Numbered from the stretch's first letter, positions 1-7,024 are shown. The stretch is 10,531 nt of DNA from Moraxellaceae bacterium (GCA_030146505.1 JASLCO010000323.1:1-10531); one strand, 5' to 3'. Made by a program: numbers and translations. Notes: generated by a model from the letters alone, not told the origin.

Positions 1-241
1 CCCCGGCCGACAGGCCGGTGCGCCCGCCCGAGGGCACCAGCGCCAGTTGCTCTTCATTGGCCAGCAGGACGATGCCCTGCACCTGCTCGATGCTGGAAGG
101 AAAAACGATGGCGGAAGGTGCCGGGCTGTAGATTTTGGTCCAGTCCAGGCCCCAGGTTTTCAGGCTGTCGGCATCGGTCCTGATGCGGTTTTCACCAACG
201 ATGGCGGTCAGGCGGGCAAGGACTTCGGGGGCAAGGGACAT
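1..241 (-). CDS. FAD-binding oxidoreductase, D-2-hydroxyglutarate dehydrogenase-like (5' end only)
   Basis: Only the first 80 codons are inside the window; the gene continues past position 1. It starts with ATG at 241, with a GGAG about 10 bases upstream on the minus strand. The N-terminus reads like the FAD-linked oxidase (PCMH/GlcD) family: a TWGLDWTKIY segment at residues 29-38, AIVFPSSIEQVQ at 44-55, and the FAD-contacting loop PSGGRTGLSAG at 70-80. Bacterial D-2-hydroxyglutarate dehydrogenases share this N-terminal pattern. They oxidise D-2-hydroxyglutarate to 2-oxoglutarate with FAD and pass electrons to the respiratory chain. The divergent serA at 443 supports this substrate, because SerA can make D-2-hydroxyglutarate as a side product. 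D-lactate or glycolate oxidase subunits share the fold and cannot be excluded from 80 residues. Confidence 0.85.
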   Translation of the reverse strand, partial: MSLAPEVLARLTAIVGENRIRTDADSLKTWGLDWTKIYSPAPSAIVFPSSIEQVQGIVLLANEEQLALVPSGGRTGLSAG

Positions 242-304
242 TGAACTCGGACTCCAGGAAACAGATACCTCCCTCTCGCTCCGGCCTGCGGGAAGTAGGG
301 AGAA

Positions 305-333
305 GGCATATCTGACTGCGACTGCAGCGTCAC
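305..333 (-). promoter_or_regulatory. Possible sigma-70 promoter for the FAD oxidase gene
   Basis: On the minus strand a GTGACG box (328-333, 4 of 6 matches to the -35 consensus) is separated by 17 bases from TATGCC (305-310, 3 of 6 matches to the -10 consensus). It would give a leader of roughly 55-60 bases before the ATG at 241. The match is weak and rests on spacing and location only. The rest of the 242-442 divergent gap has a GGCCGGCC-rich palindromic stretch at 393-404 and no convincing plus-strand promoter for serA. Confidence 0.22.
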
Positions 334-442
334 ATGAAGCGAATGAGGCTGGCCGGCAGGGGCGGGCATGGTAGCATACGCGGCTTCTTTCAGGCCGGCC
401 GGCCGTGCCGCCGTCCGGCCCCTCTCGCCACACGGGGTAGCC

Positions 443-1672
443 ATGAGCCAGTTCTCTCTCGACAAGTCCAAGATTCGCTTCCTGCTGCTGGAAGGCGTGC
501 ACAAGAACGCCCTCGATGTACTGAGTGCCAACGGCTACACCAACATCGAATATCTCAAGACCGCGCTGGACGAAGACGCCCTGGTGGAAAAGATCAAGGA
601 CGCGCATTTCGTGGGCCTGCGTTCGCGCACCCAGATCACCGACCGCGTACTGGAAGCTGCCAACAAACTCATCGCTGTCGGCTGCTTCTGCATAGGTACC
701 AACCAGGTGCGCCTGCAGACCGCCATGAACAAGGGCATTCCGGTTTTCAACGCGCCCTATTCCAATACCCGTTCCGTGGCCGAACTCGTGCTGGGCCAGC
801 TCATCCTCCTGCTGCGCGGCATTCCCGAAAAGAATTTCATCGTGCACCGGGGTGGCTGGAGCAAATCGGCCGAAGGTTCCTGGGAAACGCGTGGCAAGAC
901 GCTGGGCATTGTCGGTTATGGCTCCATCGGCTCGCAGCTTTCCGTGCTGGCCGAAGCCCTGGGCATGACCGTGATCTATTACGATGCCGTCACCAAGCTG
1001 CCGCTGGGCAATGCCCGCCAGGTCGGCACCATGGATGACCTTCTGGCGCAGTCCGACGTGGTCACCCTGCATGTGCCCGACCTGCCCTCCACGCGCAACA
1101 TGATTCGTGCCGAGCACTTCGCCAAGATGAAGCCGGGCTCCATCTTCATCAATGCCGCACGCGGTACCTGCGTGGACATTGATGCGCTGGCCGAAGCCAT
1201 CAAGAGCAAACACCTCAATGGCGCTGCCATCGACGTGTTCCCGAAAGAACCCAAGGCCAATGGCGATATTTTCGAATCCCCCTTGCGCGGCCTGGAAAAC
1301 GTCATCCTGACACCGCATATCGGCGGCTCCACGCTGGAAGCACAGGCCAATATCGGCCTGGAAGTGGCTGAAAAGTTCGTGCGCTATTCCGACAGCGGCA
1401 CCACGCTTTCTGCCGTGAACTTCCCGGAGGTGGCCGTGCCGCAACAGCCCGGCAAGCACCGCCTGCTGCACATCCACCGCAATGTCCCCGGCGTGCTGGC
1501 CAGCGTGAACCGCGTGTTCGCCGACAACAACATCAATATCGCTTCGCAGAGCCTGATGACCAACGAAGCCATCGGCTATCTGGTGATGGATGTGGACGCT
1601 GCCTATTCCGCCGTGGCACTGGAAAAGCTGCAGCAGGTGGAGGGCACGATACGCACCCGCGTGCTGTTCTGA
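443..1672 (+). CDS. serA: D-3-phosphoglycerate dehydrogenase, ACT-domain type
   Basis: SerA oxidises 3-phosphoglycerate to 3-phosphohydroxypyruvate with NAD+, the first step of L-serine synthesis in the cytoplasm. The 409-residue product has nearly the length of E. coli SerA (410) and aligns without gaps over most of it. The Rossmann motif GYGSIG is at 158-163, with the NAD-ribose Asp at 181. The catalytic set Arg240 (in ARGTCVD), Glu269 and His292 (TPHIGGS) falls at the E. coli positions. The C-terminal ACT domain (about 338-409) keeps the residues matching the E. coli serine-binding site (His345, Asn347, Asn365, one place later than in E. coli), so feedback inhibition by serine is likely. 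An upstream in-frame ATG at 368 was passed over: the ATG at 443 has GGGG five bases before it and gives the family N-terminus. The gene is divergent from a D-2-hydroxyglutarate dehydrogenase-like gene. Confidence 0.97.
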   Translation: MSQFSLDKSKIRFLLLEGVHKNALDVLSANGYTNIEYLKTALDEDALVEKIKDAHFVGLRSRTQITDRVLEAANKLIAVGCFCIGTNQVRLQTAMNKGIPVFNAPYSNTRSVAELVLGQLILLLRGIPEKNFIVHRGGWSKSAEGSWETRGKTLGIVGYGSIGSQLSVLAEALGMTVIYYDAVTKLPLGNARQVGTMDDLLAQSDVVTLHVPDLPSTRNMIRAEHFAKMKPGSIFINAARGTCVDIDALAEAIKSKHLNGAAIDVFPKEPKANGDIFESPLRGLENVILTPHIGGSTLEAQANIGLEVAEKFVRYSDSGTTLSAVNFPEVAVPQQPGKHRLLHIHRNVPGVLASVNRVFADNNINIASQSLMTNEAIGYLVMDVDAAYSAVALEKLQQVEGTIRTRVLF

Positions 1673-1690
1673 CGGGTACGCACTGCCATG

Positions 1691-1718
1691 AAAAAGGGAG
1701 TTACATACTTAACCCCCT
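1691..1718 (-). terminator. Rho-independent terminator, minus strand
   Basis: Read on the minus strand, AGGGGGTTA pairs with TAACTCCCT across a 6-base loop (9-bp stem including one G-U pair) and is followed at once by five T residues (1691-1695). Read on the plus strand the stem has an A-C mismatch and no T-tract, so it should work only leftward. It lies downstream of the main bidirectional terminator at 1794-1827 and may be a backup that keeps leftward transcription out of serA. Confidence 0.6.
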
Positions 1719-1727
1719 AAACACGGC

Positions 1728-1753
1728 GTCATTCCCGCGAAAGCGGGAATGAC
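1728..1753. repeat. dRS3-like palindromic repeat, intact copy
   Basis: A perfect hairpin: GTCATTCCCGC, loop GAAA, GCGGGAATGAC (11-bp stem). Its core fits ATTCCC-N8-GGGAAT, the dRS3 repeat pattern known from Neisseria; similar palindromes occur between genes in other proteobacteria. It has no T-tract, so it is not a typical terminator. It lies between two terminators in the convergent gap after serA. A degenerate relative is at 5668-5710. Confidence 0.75.
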
Positions 1754-1793
1754 AGATCAAAAGTGAAACCAGGCAGCCAAGTATATAAATCCC

Positions 1794-1827
1794 ATAAAAA
1801 AAGCCGGCAAATGCCGGCTTTTTTTAT
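1794..1827. terminator. Bidirectional rho-independent terminator
   Basis: ATAAAAAAAGCCGGC, loop AAAT, GCCGGCTTTTTTTAT: a perfect 15-bp inverted repeat with a GC core, seven A residues on one side and seven T residues on the other. It can terminate serA (plus strand) and the lipoprotein gene ending at 1842 (minus strand, stop codon 14 bases away). Confidence 0.92.
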
Positions 1828-1841
1828 GGCGACGGAAAAGC

Positions 1842-2843
1842 TCAGCTCCACACGTATTTCGCCGTATAGGCAACCGTGGGCAGACCCTGGCCCGGGGAAA
1901 CCGTGGCACTGATTGTGCCCGTGTTGCCGCTGAACGAGCAGTTCGTGATCGTCACATTGCCGGTGGCACCAAGATAGGTGGCGGCATTGAAACCGGAACA
2001 GAACGAGCTGCCGGGATTGGGAACGCCGGTGACCGTGGTCGCCGGAGAAGTGTATCCCGACACTGTTACGGTCACCGTCATGGTTGTACCGCTTCCTCCG
2101 CCCGTACCACCCGTACCCGTCAATGACGAGACATCAATCGTGATGCCGCTGAAGCCGCTGCTACCACTGGCCGCCGCGAAGCTGGCAAGCAACTGGGCAT
2201 AGGTCTTGCCAGCGTCATCCAGGGCGGCCTTGTACTGATCCAGCCACTTGTCATAGGCGCTGTTGCCTACGGTAAAGGCCGTGGTGAAGGCGTCGAACTG
2301 CGGCGTGGTCGAACCACCACCGGCCGCCTTCAGGGCATCGCGAAGGGCGGTCTTGGCGCTGTTCAGTTCAGACTGGATGTTCAGGGCCGCGGCCTGCTGA
2401 ACGGCTGTGCCGCTTTTCACATCCATGAACCAGGCATCCAGCGCCTCGCCCGAGAATTTCGTGTTCACGGCACGTGCCAGCGCCAGTGTGGTCAGCGGCG
2501 TGATGTTGGCCAGGCCATGGGCCGCTGCAATGCTGAACAGATCGCCCGTCGTTCCGGGCCCCGTCACTTTCAGGACACAGGGCAAGGAAGCCTCGGCCTC
2601 TTCAAGCTGGCCGACAGTAATCTTGTACGCGCCGTTTGCATCTGTGGTAATTCCCAGGATCGCCTTGGCGCCACACTGGACAGTCACCGGCGCATCGGCA
2701 ATGGCAGCGCCCACTGCAGCGGTACCGCTGATGGCAGTGCTGCCCGGTGAGGCCGCACCGTCGTTGTCATTGCAGGCGGCAAGCAACAGGCTGGCACCAG
2801 CAACTACGCTGGCACAGAGCTGCTTTCTGGTAAAGAAAATCAT
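1842..2843 (-). CDS. Secreted lipoprotein with carboxypeptidase-regulatory-like domain
   Basis: The function is unknown. The product has 333 residues. A lipoprotein signal peptide with lipobox LAAC puts the lipidated Cys at 24. Residues 38-77 (GTAAVGAAIADAPV, then DANGAYKI) look like a carboxypeptidase-regulatory-like beta-sandwich. NITPLTTLALA at 113-123 is a motif I associate with surface lipoproteins of Burkholderiales-type bacteria. A helical middle part (about 130-225) is followed by a Gly/Ser/Thr-rich linker (226-254) and a beta-rich C-terminal domain with two Cys (282, 302); the other Cys pair in the mature protein is 57/89. The ATG at 2843 has AGGAG seven bases upstream (2851-2855). 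In-frame codons reach back to 3116, but those starts would run through a terminator and delay the signal peptide. It probably sits on the outer or inner membrane facing the periplasm or cell surface. Confidence 0.8.
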   Translation of the reverse strand: MIFFTRKQLCASVVAGASLLLAACNDNDGAASPGSTAISGTAAVGAAIADAPVTVQCGAKAILGITTDANGAYKITVGQLEEAEASLPCVLKVTGPGTTGDLFSIAAAHGLANITPLTTLALARAVNTKFSGEALDAWFMDVKSGTAVQQAAALNIQSELNSAKTALRDALKAAGGGSTTPQFDAFTTAFTVGNSAYDKWLDQYKAALDDAGKTYAQLLASFAAASGSSGFSGITIDVSSLTGTGGTGGGSGTTMTVTVTVSGYTSPATTVTGVPNPGSSFCSGFNAATYLGATGNVTITNCSFSGNTGTISATVSPGQGLPTVAYTAKYVWS

Positions 2844-3071
2844 GGGAACACTCCTGTTCATATCAAATCGGATGACATATGGGCCGATACAAGGCCGGCC
2901 GTAATTGGACAGCTCGCCAGACGCTACAAATAAATAAAAAAAGCAGACATCCCCGAAACAAGGGGGTGGCGGACAGGCGGTAGCAAAATCCGCATCAGTG
3001 CCATGCTGGCACCAGCATATGGCCCAAACGGTGATTGCACCGCTTTGGCGCGGGCAATGCGGTGCTCCATG
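2844..3071. other. Intergenic region upstream of the lipoprotein gene
   Basis: This 228-bp gap holds no supported gene. It contains an A-rich run at 2927-2942 (poly-T on the minus strand), which might act as an UP element. It also contains a dyad ATGCTGG-CA-CCAGCAT at 3003-3018 that overlaps a second one, GTGCCA-TGC-TGGCAC. I could not find a well-matched -35/-10 pair for the minus-strand gene. Confidence 0.4.
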
Positions 3072-3097
3072 AAAAAGCCGGCGACTGCCGGCTTTTT
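3072..3097. terminator. Rho-independent terminator, bidirectional in form
   Basis: AAAAAGCCGGC, loop GACT, GCCGGCTTTTT: a perfect 11-bp inverted repeat. It begins 23 bases after the stop codon of the 801-residue minus-strand gene and so should end its transcript, separating it from the lipoprotein gene. Its GCCGGC stem and flanking A and T runs are the same as in the terminator at 1794-1827; only the loop and tract length differ. Confidence 0.9.
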
Positions 3098-3120
3098 GGA
3101 AAGTGCACGCACTCACGCAT

Positions 3121-5526
3121 TCAATGCCTGACCAGCTCCAGCGGTGAGCAGATCCGGTCTGCCGCTACGGCGGCGCCAGTGTTCAGGAAGGTGACGGGAA
3201 AAGGATTTTCCGCGCAACTCGGGAAGGGATAATTGGGGGCCTGCAGGCGCGGATGCGTTTCCAGCAGCGAAAGCGGCTGCGGAAAAAGTGGATGGAAGAT
3301 TTTCTGCCGCGCTTCGGTATTGATGAAAATGGCAAGGCCTGCTTCGCCGCCATCGGCCGGCCCGTAGCCAAAATGCCGCTGCCCGGCATTTTCTGGTTGG
3401 GCCGTCCCGGCCGTGCGCGCATAGGGCAGACCGAAAGGCTGCCATTGCTGGTTGCCGTCCATGCTGCGCAAGGAGGCATAAAGCAGTGAATAACGTGCAC
3501 TGTTTTCCGGATGCAGCTTCCAGCGCGCGAAATGCATGCCTGCCATGCGTCCGGCAAGACGATTGAGCTCACGTCCGGGCAACAGGGACAGGCGCGCATA
3601 GCGATCCGCATATTGCAGGGCATGGAAAGCCGGCATCTGTAGTGCACCGCCATCGTGGATGCCGGCATCCGCATCCACGAGACCGGCACCGTTGCGCAGG
3701 CGAAGCAGTGCCTCGTCCACGGGCGCTGCCAGCAAATCCTGCAATTGCTGGCGCCCACCCGTGCCGGCTTCATCCAGCCGGGAAAGACGCGCCAGCGGCG
3801 ATACATCGGCCATGAAATCCCGCAGTGCATGATCGGCATGCTGCACGCCGGCCTGCAGGTTGGCGACGGCGCTCTGGCGCAGGCCCTGGTAGAACCCGCT
3901 GACCGCCTGCAGGGCCGGTGCGGCCAGGGCCGCCTCCACCTGCGCGAACAGCGCCTGCAACTGCACGGCCGGTATTTCCTGCCGGCATTCATCCCCGGTC
4001 ACTTGCGCAGACGCGAGGAAAACGCGACCGGAACAGGACAGCCACTGACGATAAGCCGTCAGCAAGGTCTGCTGGCCGGCGTCCGGCCCGTCGTAGGGGC
4101 CGCCATGCAATGCCAGACGCAGGAAATCATCCTCGGCGGCCACGATGCCGGCTTGCCATTGCTGCTGCAGCCGCGCCACCTCACCCAGTCTTGCCAGCAA
4201 TTGCCGGAGCGATTGCATGGCATCGGCACGCAGTGCCAGCAGTTGCGACAGTGAATCGGCCTCGAGACCCGCATTCACATGCCGCTGCCTTGCACTGTCG
4301 GCCTGCTGCAAAAGCGGCTGCATTTCCGCCAGCTGCATATCGGCCAGTTGCTTGTGGGCAACGGCAACCTGGAATTTTTCATCCAGGGCCAGCAATTGCC
4401 GGTGCAGCGCATTGCGTGCCGAGCGGGCCCTGGCATGGGCCGGATTGGCCACCGGCACTGACTGGCAAACGCGATTGCTGGTCCATTCCCGCGCATTGAT
4501 CCATTTGCGCACATTGCGACAGTCCTGCCGGCTGTCCTGTGCCGGCAGGGTGGCGAGCTTTTTTTCCTGCTGCTGCAGGCGCTGCTGCAAGGCGGCGCGC
4601 TCGGTATCCAGTTGCTGCAGGGCCTCGCTGCTGCGCGCCAGCTCATTGCTCCGGCGCGTCGCCATCGCTTTTGCATTCAGCCAGCGTGCCTCGTTGGCCG
4701 CCGCCTGTTTCTCCGCGGCCAGGCGCTGCATTTTCTGCAGGGCGATGACGCTGCCGAATTCCGTGCGCAAATCTTCCTGTGTCAGCGGCATGGCGCTGTA
4801 GTACGCCAGCATGTCCTCCGCCATCACGCGCACGGAGTCCATGTCGCGCCGTGACGCTTCCAGCGTGGCAGCCAGATCGTGCATGGCCAGGAGGTGTGCC
4901 GCCGCGGGCAGCTGCCGGTATTGCGCCAGCACGGCGTCATCCTCCAGCCATGCCGAGCGCAGGAAAGGCAGGGGAATTTGCGCGCCAATGGGCGGCGCGT
5001 CCGAGGCTGGCAGATGGGCATCCAGATAGCGCTCGATGGCGACATGGCGTTGCAGCACAGTATCGGATGCCGACCACGAAAATGGTCCGCCGGCAAAAGC
5101 ATTGATATAGGAATTCGCGAAGACTTCCTGGCCAGCCTGGAACACCGTGCCCAGGGCAAAGGCCAGCGCCGCCGGGTTGTCGGCTTTTTGCACCAGTTGC
5201 CGGAGCCACTCGCCCGATGACCATCCGCCGGCCACCCCCTGGCGCAGGGTGATGCGGGCGCTGACCGGGTCAGGAAAATGGCTGTTGCCGGTGGCACCGG
5301 CGACAAAAGCGCCAGGAGCACTGCGTATGGCCGCGCAGCTTTCCGTACTCACGGCATAACGCCGCCCGGCAATTTCCAGGCGACAGTCGCGACTGATCTC
5401 TGCCACCGCGCGCTCTGCCAGCCAGGCATGCGTGCGCGTACCGAAGGCCTGCGCAGATGCCGTCGGCAGGCACAGCACGGCGACACAGGACAGGCGAAAA
5501 AGCATGCGGAATGCAGGCGCCGGCAT
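3121..5526 (-). CDS. Large secreted protein with degenerate zinc-dependent phospholipase C-like domain
   Basis: 801 residues. A Sec signal peptide (hydrophobic 8-22) probably ends at AQA, residues 25-27. The mature N-terminus (FGTRTHAWLAERAV, then GNSHFPDPV at 80-88) resembles the zinc-dependent phospholipase C / S1-P1 nuclease fold. The segment ALGTVFQAGQEVFANSYIN (124-142) lines up with the family's metal motif LGxxxHxxxDxxxHxxxN (as I recall it), but Gln130, Glu134 and Asn138 replace His, Asp and His; catalysis is therefore doubtful. Residues about 264-330 and 365-460 are Gln/Ala/Leu/Arg-rich and likely coiled coil. The C-terminal 340 residues match nothing I recognise. The eight Cys of the mature protein fall into four close pairs (48/64, 336/354, 498/514, 771/793), which suggests disulfides in an exported protein. 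The ATG at 5526 follows GAGGGGG eight bases upstream. It is monocistronic, with its own terminator. Confidence 0.82.
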   Translation of the reverse strand: MPAPAFRMLFRLSCVAVLCLPTASAQAFGTRTHAWLAERAVAEISRDCRLEIAGRRYAVSTESCAAIRSAPGAFVAGATGNSHFPDPVSARITLRQGVAGGWSSGEWLRQLVQKADNPAALAFALGTVFQAGQEVFANSYINAFAGGPFSWSASDTVLQRHVAIERYLDAHLPASDAPPIGAQIPLPFLRSAWLEDDAVLAQYRQLPAAAHLLAMHDLAATLEASRRDMDSVRVMAEDMLAYYSAMPLTQEDLRTEFGSVIALQKMQRLAAEKQAAANEARWLNAKAMATRRSNELARSSEALQQLDTERAALQQRLQQQEKKLATLPAQDSRQDCRNVRKWINAREWTSNRVCQSVPVANPAHARARSARNALHRQLLALDEKFQVAVAHKQLADMQLAEMQPLLQQADSARQRHVNAGLEADSLSQLLALRADAMQSLRQLLARLGEVARLQQQWQAGIVAAEDDFLRLALHGGPYDGPDAGQQTLLTAYRQWLSCSGRVFLASAQVTGDECRQEIPAVQLQALFAQVEAALAAPALQAVSGFYQGLRQSAVANLQAGVQHADHALRDFMADVSPLARLSRLDEAGTGGRQQLQDLLAAPVDEALLRLRNGAGLVDADAGIHDGGALQMPAFHALQYADRYARLSLLPGRELNRLAGRMAGMHFARWKLHPENSARYSLLYASLRSMDGNQQWQPFGLPYARTAGTAQPENAGQRHFGYGPADGGEAGLAIFINTEARQKIFHPLFPQPLSLLETHPRLQAPNYPFPSCAENPFPVTFLNTGAAVAADRICSPLELVRH

Positions 5527-5667
5527 GTGTATTACCCCCTCTACACTACCTTCGCCCGCCAGGGGATAAGGTCATCAGACTGTTTCTGGCTTTCCCGAAA
5601 GGGGATTCTGATTTTTGGTTTTATTTTCGGAACCGTGTATCTGACGCAGCACGCGCCATTGAGACAT

Positions 5668-5710
5668 CGTCATTCCCGCTTGCTGCGCTTCGCTGATCGC
5701 AGGAATCACG
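5668..5710. repeat. Degenerate dRS3-like palindromic repeat
   Basis: CGTCATTCCCGC at 5668-5679 is identical to the left arm of the repeat at 1728-1753 plus one extra base. The right arm GCAGGAATCAC (5699-5709) differs from the perfect arm at two places. The 4-base loop is replaced by a 19-base one. It looks like a diverged member of the same repeat family. Confidence 0.55.
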
Positions 5711-5866
5711 AGCCTTGAATTTGTTATGTACGCGATTCCCTGAAAAAACGCCGAAGCAGTACGAAGATTAGCAATGCCTGCCATCGGCAGCCACGCGCAG
5801 GCCCGGGGGGAAATGTGCGGGGCGTCGCAGAGTCCGTTGCGAGCATGGATGCCATGAAGCGCTGGC

Positions 5867-5902
5867 AAAAAAAGCGTGCATCTTCAAGGCACAGGAATGC
5901 AC
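5867..5902 (-). terminator. Probable rho-independent terminator of the ydiK-like gene
   Basis: On the minus strand GTGCAT (5897-5902) pairs with ATGCAC (5876-5881) across a 15-base loop, followed by GC and seven T residues (5867-5873). It lies about 25 bases beyond the stop codon at 5927. The short stem and long loop make it weaker than the other terminators here. Confidence 0.5.
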
Positions 5903-5926
5903 AGGGGCATGCCATCGTTGAACCGC

Positions 5927-7024
5927 TCAGGCTTCGTCCTGTACCACCGTTTTTTCGGAAGGCGGCGCGGGCACCGGATACGCATCGCCTATCCAGGCAT
6001 CAAGCAGGGTATAGGTCACGGCCAGCAGTACCGGGCCGGCAAACAAGCCGACGAGGCCGAAGGCAAACAGCCCGCCGATGACGCCGGCAAAAATCAGCAG
6101 CAGGGGAAGATCGGCGCCCTTGCGGATCAGCCAGGGACGCAGCACGTTGTCCAGCGTGCCCACGATCAGTGTCCAGACCGCCAGCGCAATGCCCCAGCCC
6201 GTGGCGCCATCCCAGAACAGCCAGGCCACGGCCGGCAGCAGCACCAGCATGGGGCCGATCTGCACCAGGCAGCAGAAAAACATGACGGCGCCGAGCAGGG
6301 CGGCATAGGGCACACCGCTGGCCCAGAGGCCAAGCACGCCCAGGGCCGACTGCACCAGGGCCGTCACCACGATGCCCAGGGCCACGCCGCGTATGGCCTG
6401 CGCCGCCAGCGTCACCACATGGTCGCCGGCCTCTCCGGCCAGGCGGCGGGAAAAGCCCCGCACCCAGCGCGCCGCGTCTTCGCCATTGCCATAAAGGATG
6501 CCGCAGAGCACCACCATGAGCAGGAATTGCGCAAGCAGCAGGCCCAGGCTGCCGGCCTTCGCCGCCAGCCACTTGAGGCTGATGCCGGCATAAGGCTTGA
6601 CGAGGGCGACCAGGGCCGCCGAGCCCGTTACCGCCATGTCATGCCAGGCGTGCGCCAGCGAGGGCCCCGCCAAAGGCAGGCCCGCCACCCAGGCCGGCGG
6701 TTCCGGCGGCTGCCAGACGGCAAGCCGGGGCCAGACGGCTTCCAGATCGTCGACATGCTCCAGCAAGGTGGCAGCGACCAGCGACAGCGGCACGAACAGG
6801 AGCAGCAGCAATACCAGCAGCATGACGGCCGCCGCCAGTCCGCGCCGCCCCCGGAGCCGCTGCTGCAACAGGAGCAGCATGGGCCAGGTGGCCACCACGA
6901 TCATGGCCGCCCAGATCAGCGCCCCCAGGAAAGGCAGCAACACCCAAAGCGCCCCCGTGATCAACAACAGCATGCTGATGATGGCCAGTACGGTGCGGGC
7001 GAGATCCTGTCGGGCAGCGGCCAT
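5927..7024 (-). CDS. ydiK: YdiK-like AI-2E family transporter
   Basis: A 365-residue inner-membrane protein of the AI-2E transporter superfamily (PF01594), close in length and sequence to E. coli YdiK (370). Hydrophobic segments lie at about 10-50, 63-88, 155-178, 205-235, 239-272, 275-290 and 305-340. The family's C-terminal signature is clear: GTLDNVLRP (289-297), RKGADLPLLL (301-310), then GVIGGLFAFGLVGLFAGPVLL (314-334). VALGIVVTALVQ (214-225) and SGVPYA (236-241) also match YdiK. The substrate is not known; the family name comes from TqsA and does not prove AI-2 transport, and other members act as Na+/H+ antiporters. The ATG at 7024 has AAGGA seven bases upstream; an in-frame extension to 7234 would add Arg-rich, non-family sequence. 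The gene is divergent from the envelope cluster beginning at 7252. Confidence 0.9.
   Translation of the reverse strand: MAAARQDLARTVLAIISMLLLITGALWVLLPFLGALIWAAMIVVATWPMLLLLQQRLRGRRGLAAAVMLLVLLLLLFVPLSLVAATLLEHVDDLEAVWPRLAVWQPPEPPAWVAGLPLAGPSLAHAWHDMAVTGSAALVALVKPYAGISLKWLAAKAGSLGLLLAQFLLMVVLCGILYGNGEDAARWVRGFSRRLAGEAGDHVVTLAAQAIRGVALGIVVTALVQSALGVLGLWASGVPYAALLGAVMFFCCLVQIGPMLVLLPAVAWLFWDGATGWGIALAVWTLIVGTLDNVLRPWLIRKGADLPLLLIFAGVIGGLFAFGLVGLFAGPVLLAVTYTLLDAWIGDAYPVPAPPSEKTVVQDEA

Larger units (their letters stand above)
5527..5926. other. 400-bp intergenic region
   Basis: No supported gene. From the left it holds the leader of the 801-residue gene, an AT-richer patch (5608-5635), a degenerate dRS3-like repeat (5668-5710), unexplained sequence (5711-5866) and a likely terminator for the ydiK-like gene (5867-5902). 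The short open frames here have no ribosome binding site and no protein-like composition; one on the minus strand merely translates the repeat. Confidence 0.6.

Noticed and set aside
1728..1753. Terminator of serA
   Set aside because: The hairpin is perfect but is followed by ACAGATC rather than a T-tract, and its core matches a known interspersed repeat pattern.
2844..3116. N-terminal extension of the lipoprotein to an ATG at 3116
   Set aside because: It would cross the terminator at 3072-3097 and bury the signal peptide; the ATG at 2843 has a good AGGAG and a direct lipobox signal.
5575..5868. 97-codon minus-strand open frame in the 400-bp gap
   Set aside because: Part of it is just the translated dRS3-like repeat, it has no ribosome binding site, and it overlaps the upstream leader of the 801-residue gene.
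5927..7024. Quorum-sensing AI-2 exporter
   Set aside because: Family membership is clear, but the closest match is YdiK, whose substrate is unknown, and no luxS or lsr gene is nearby.
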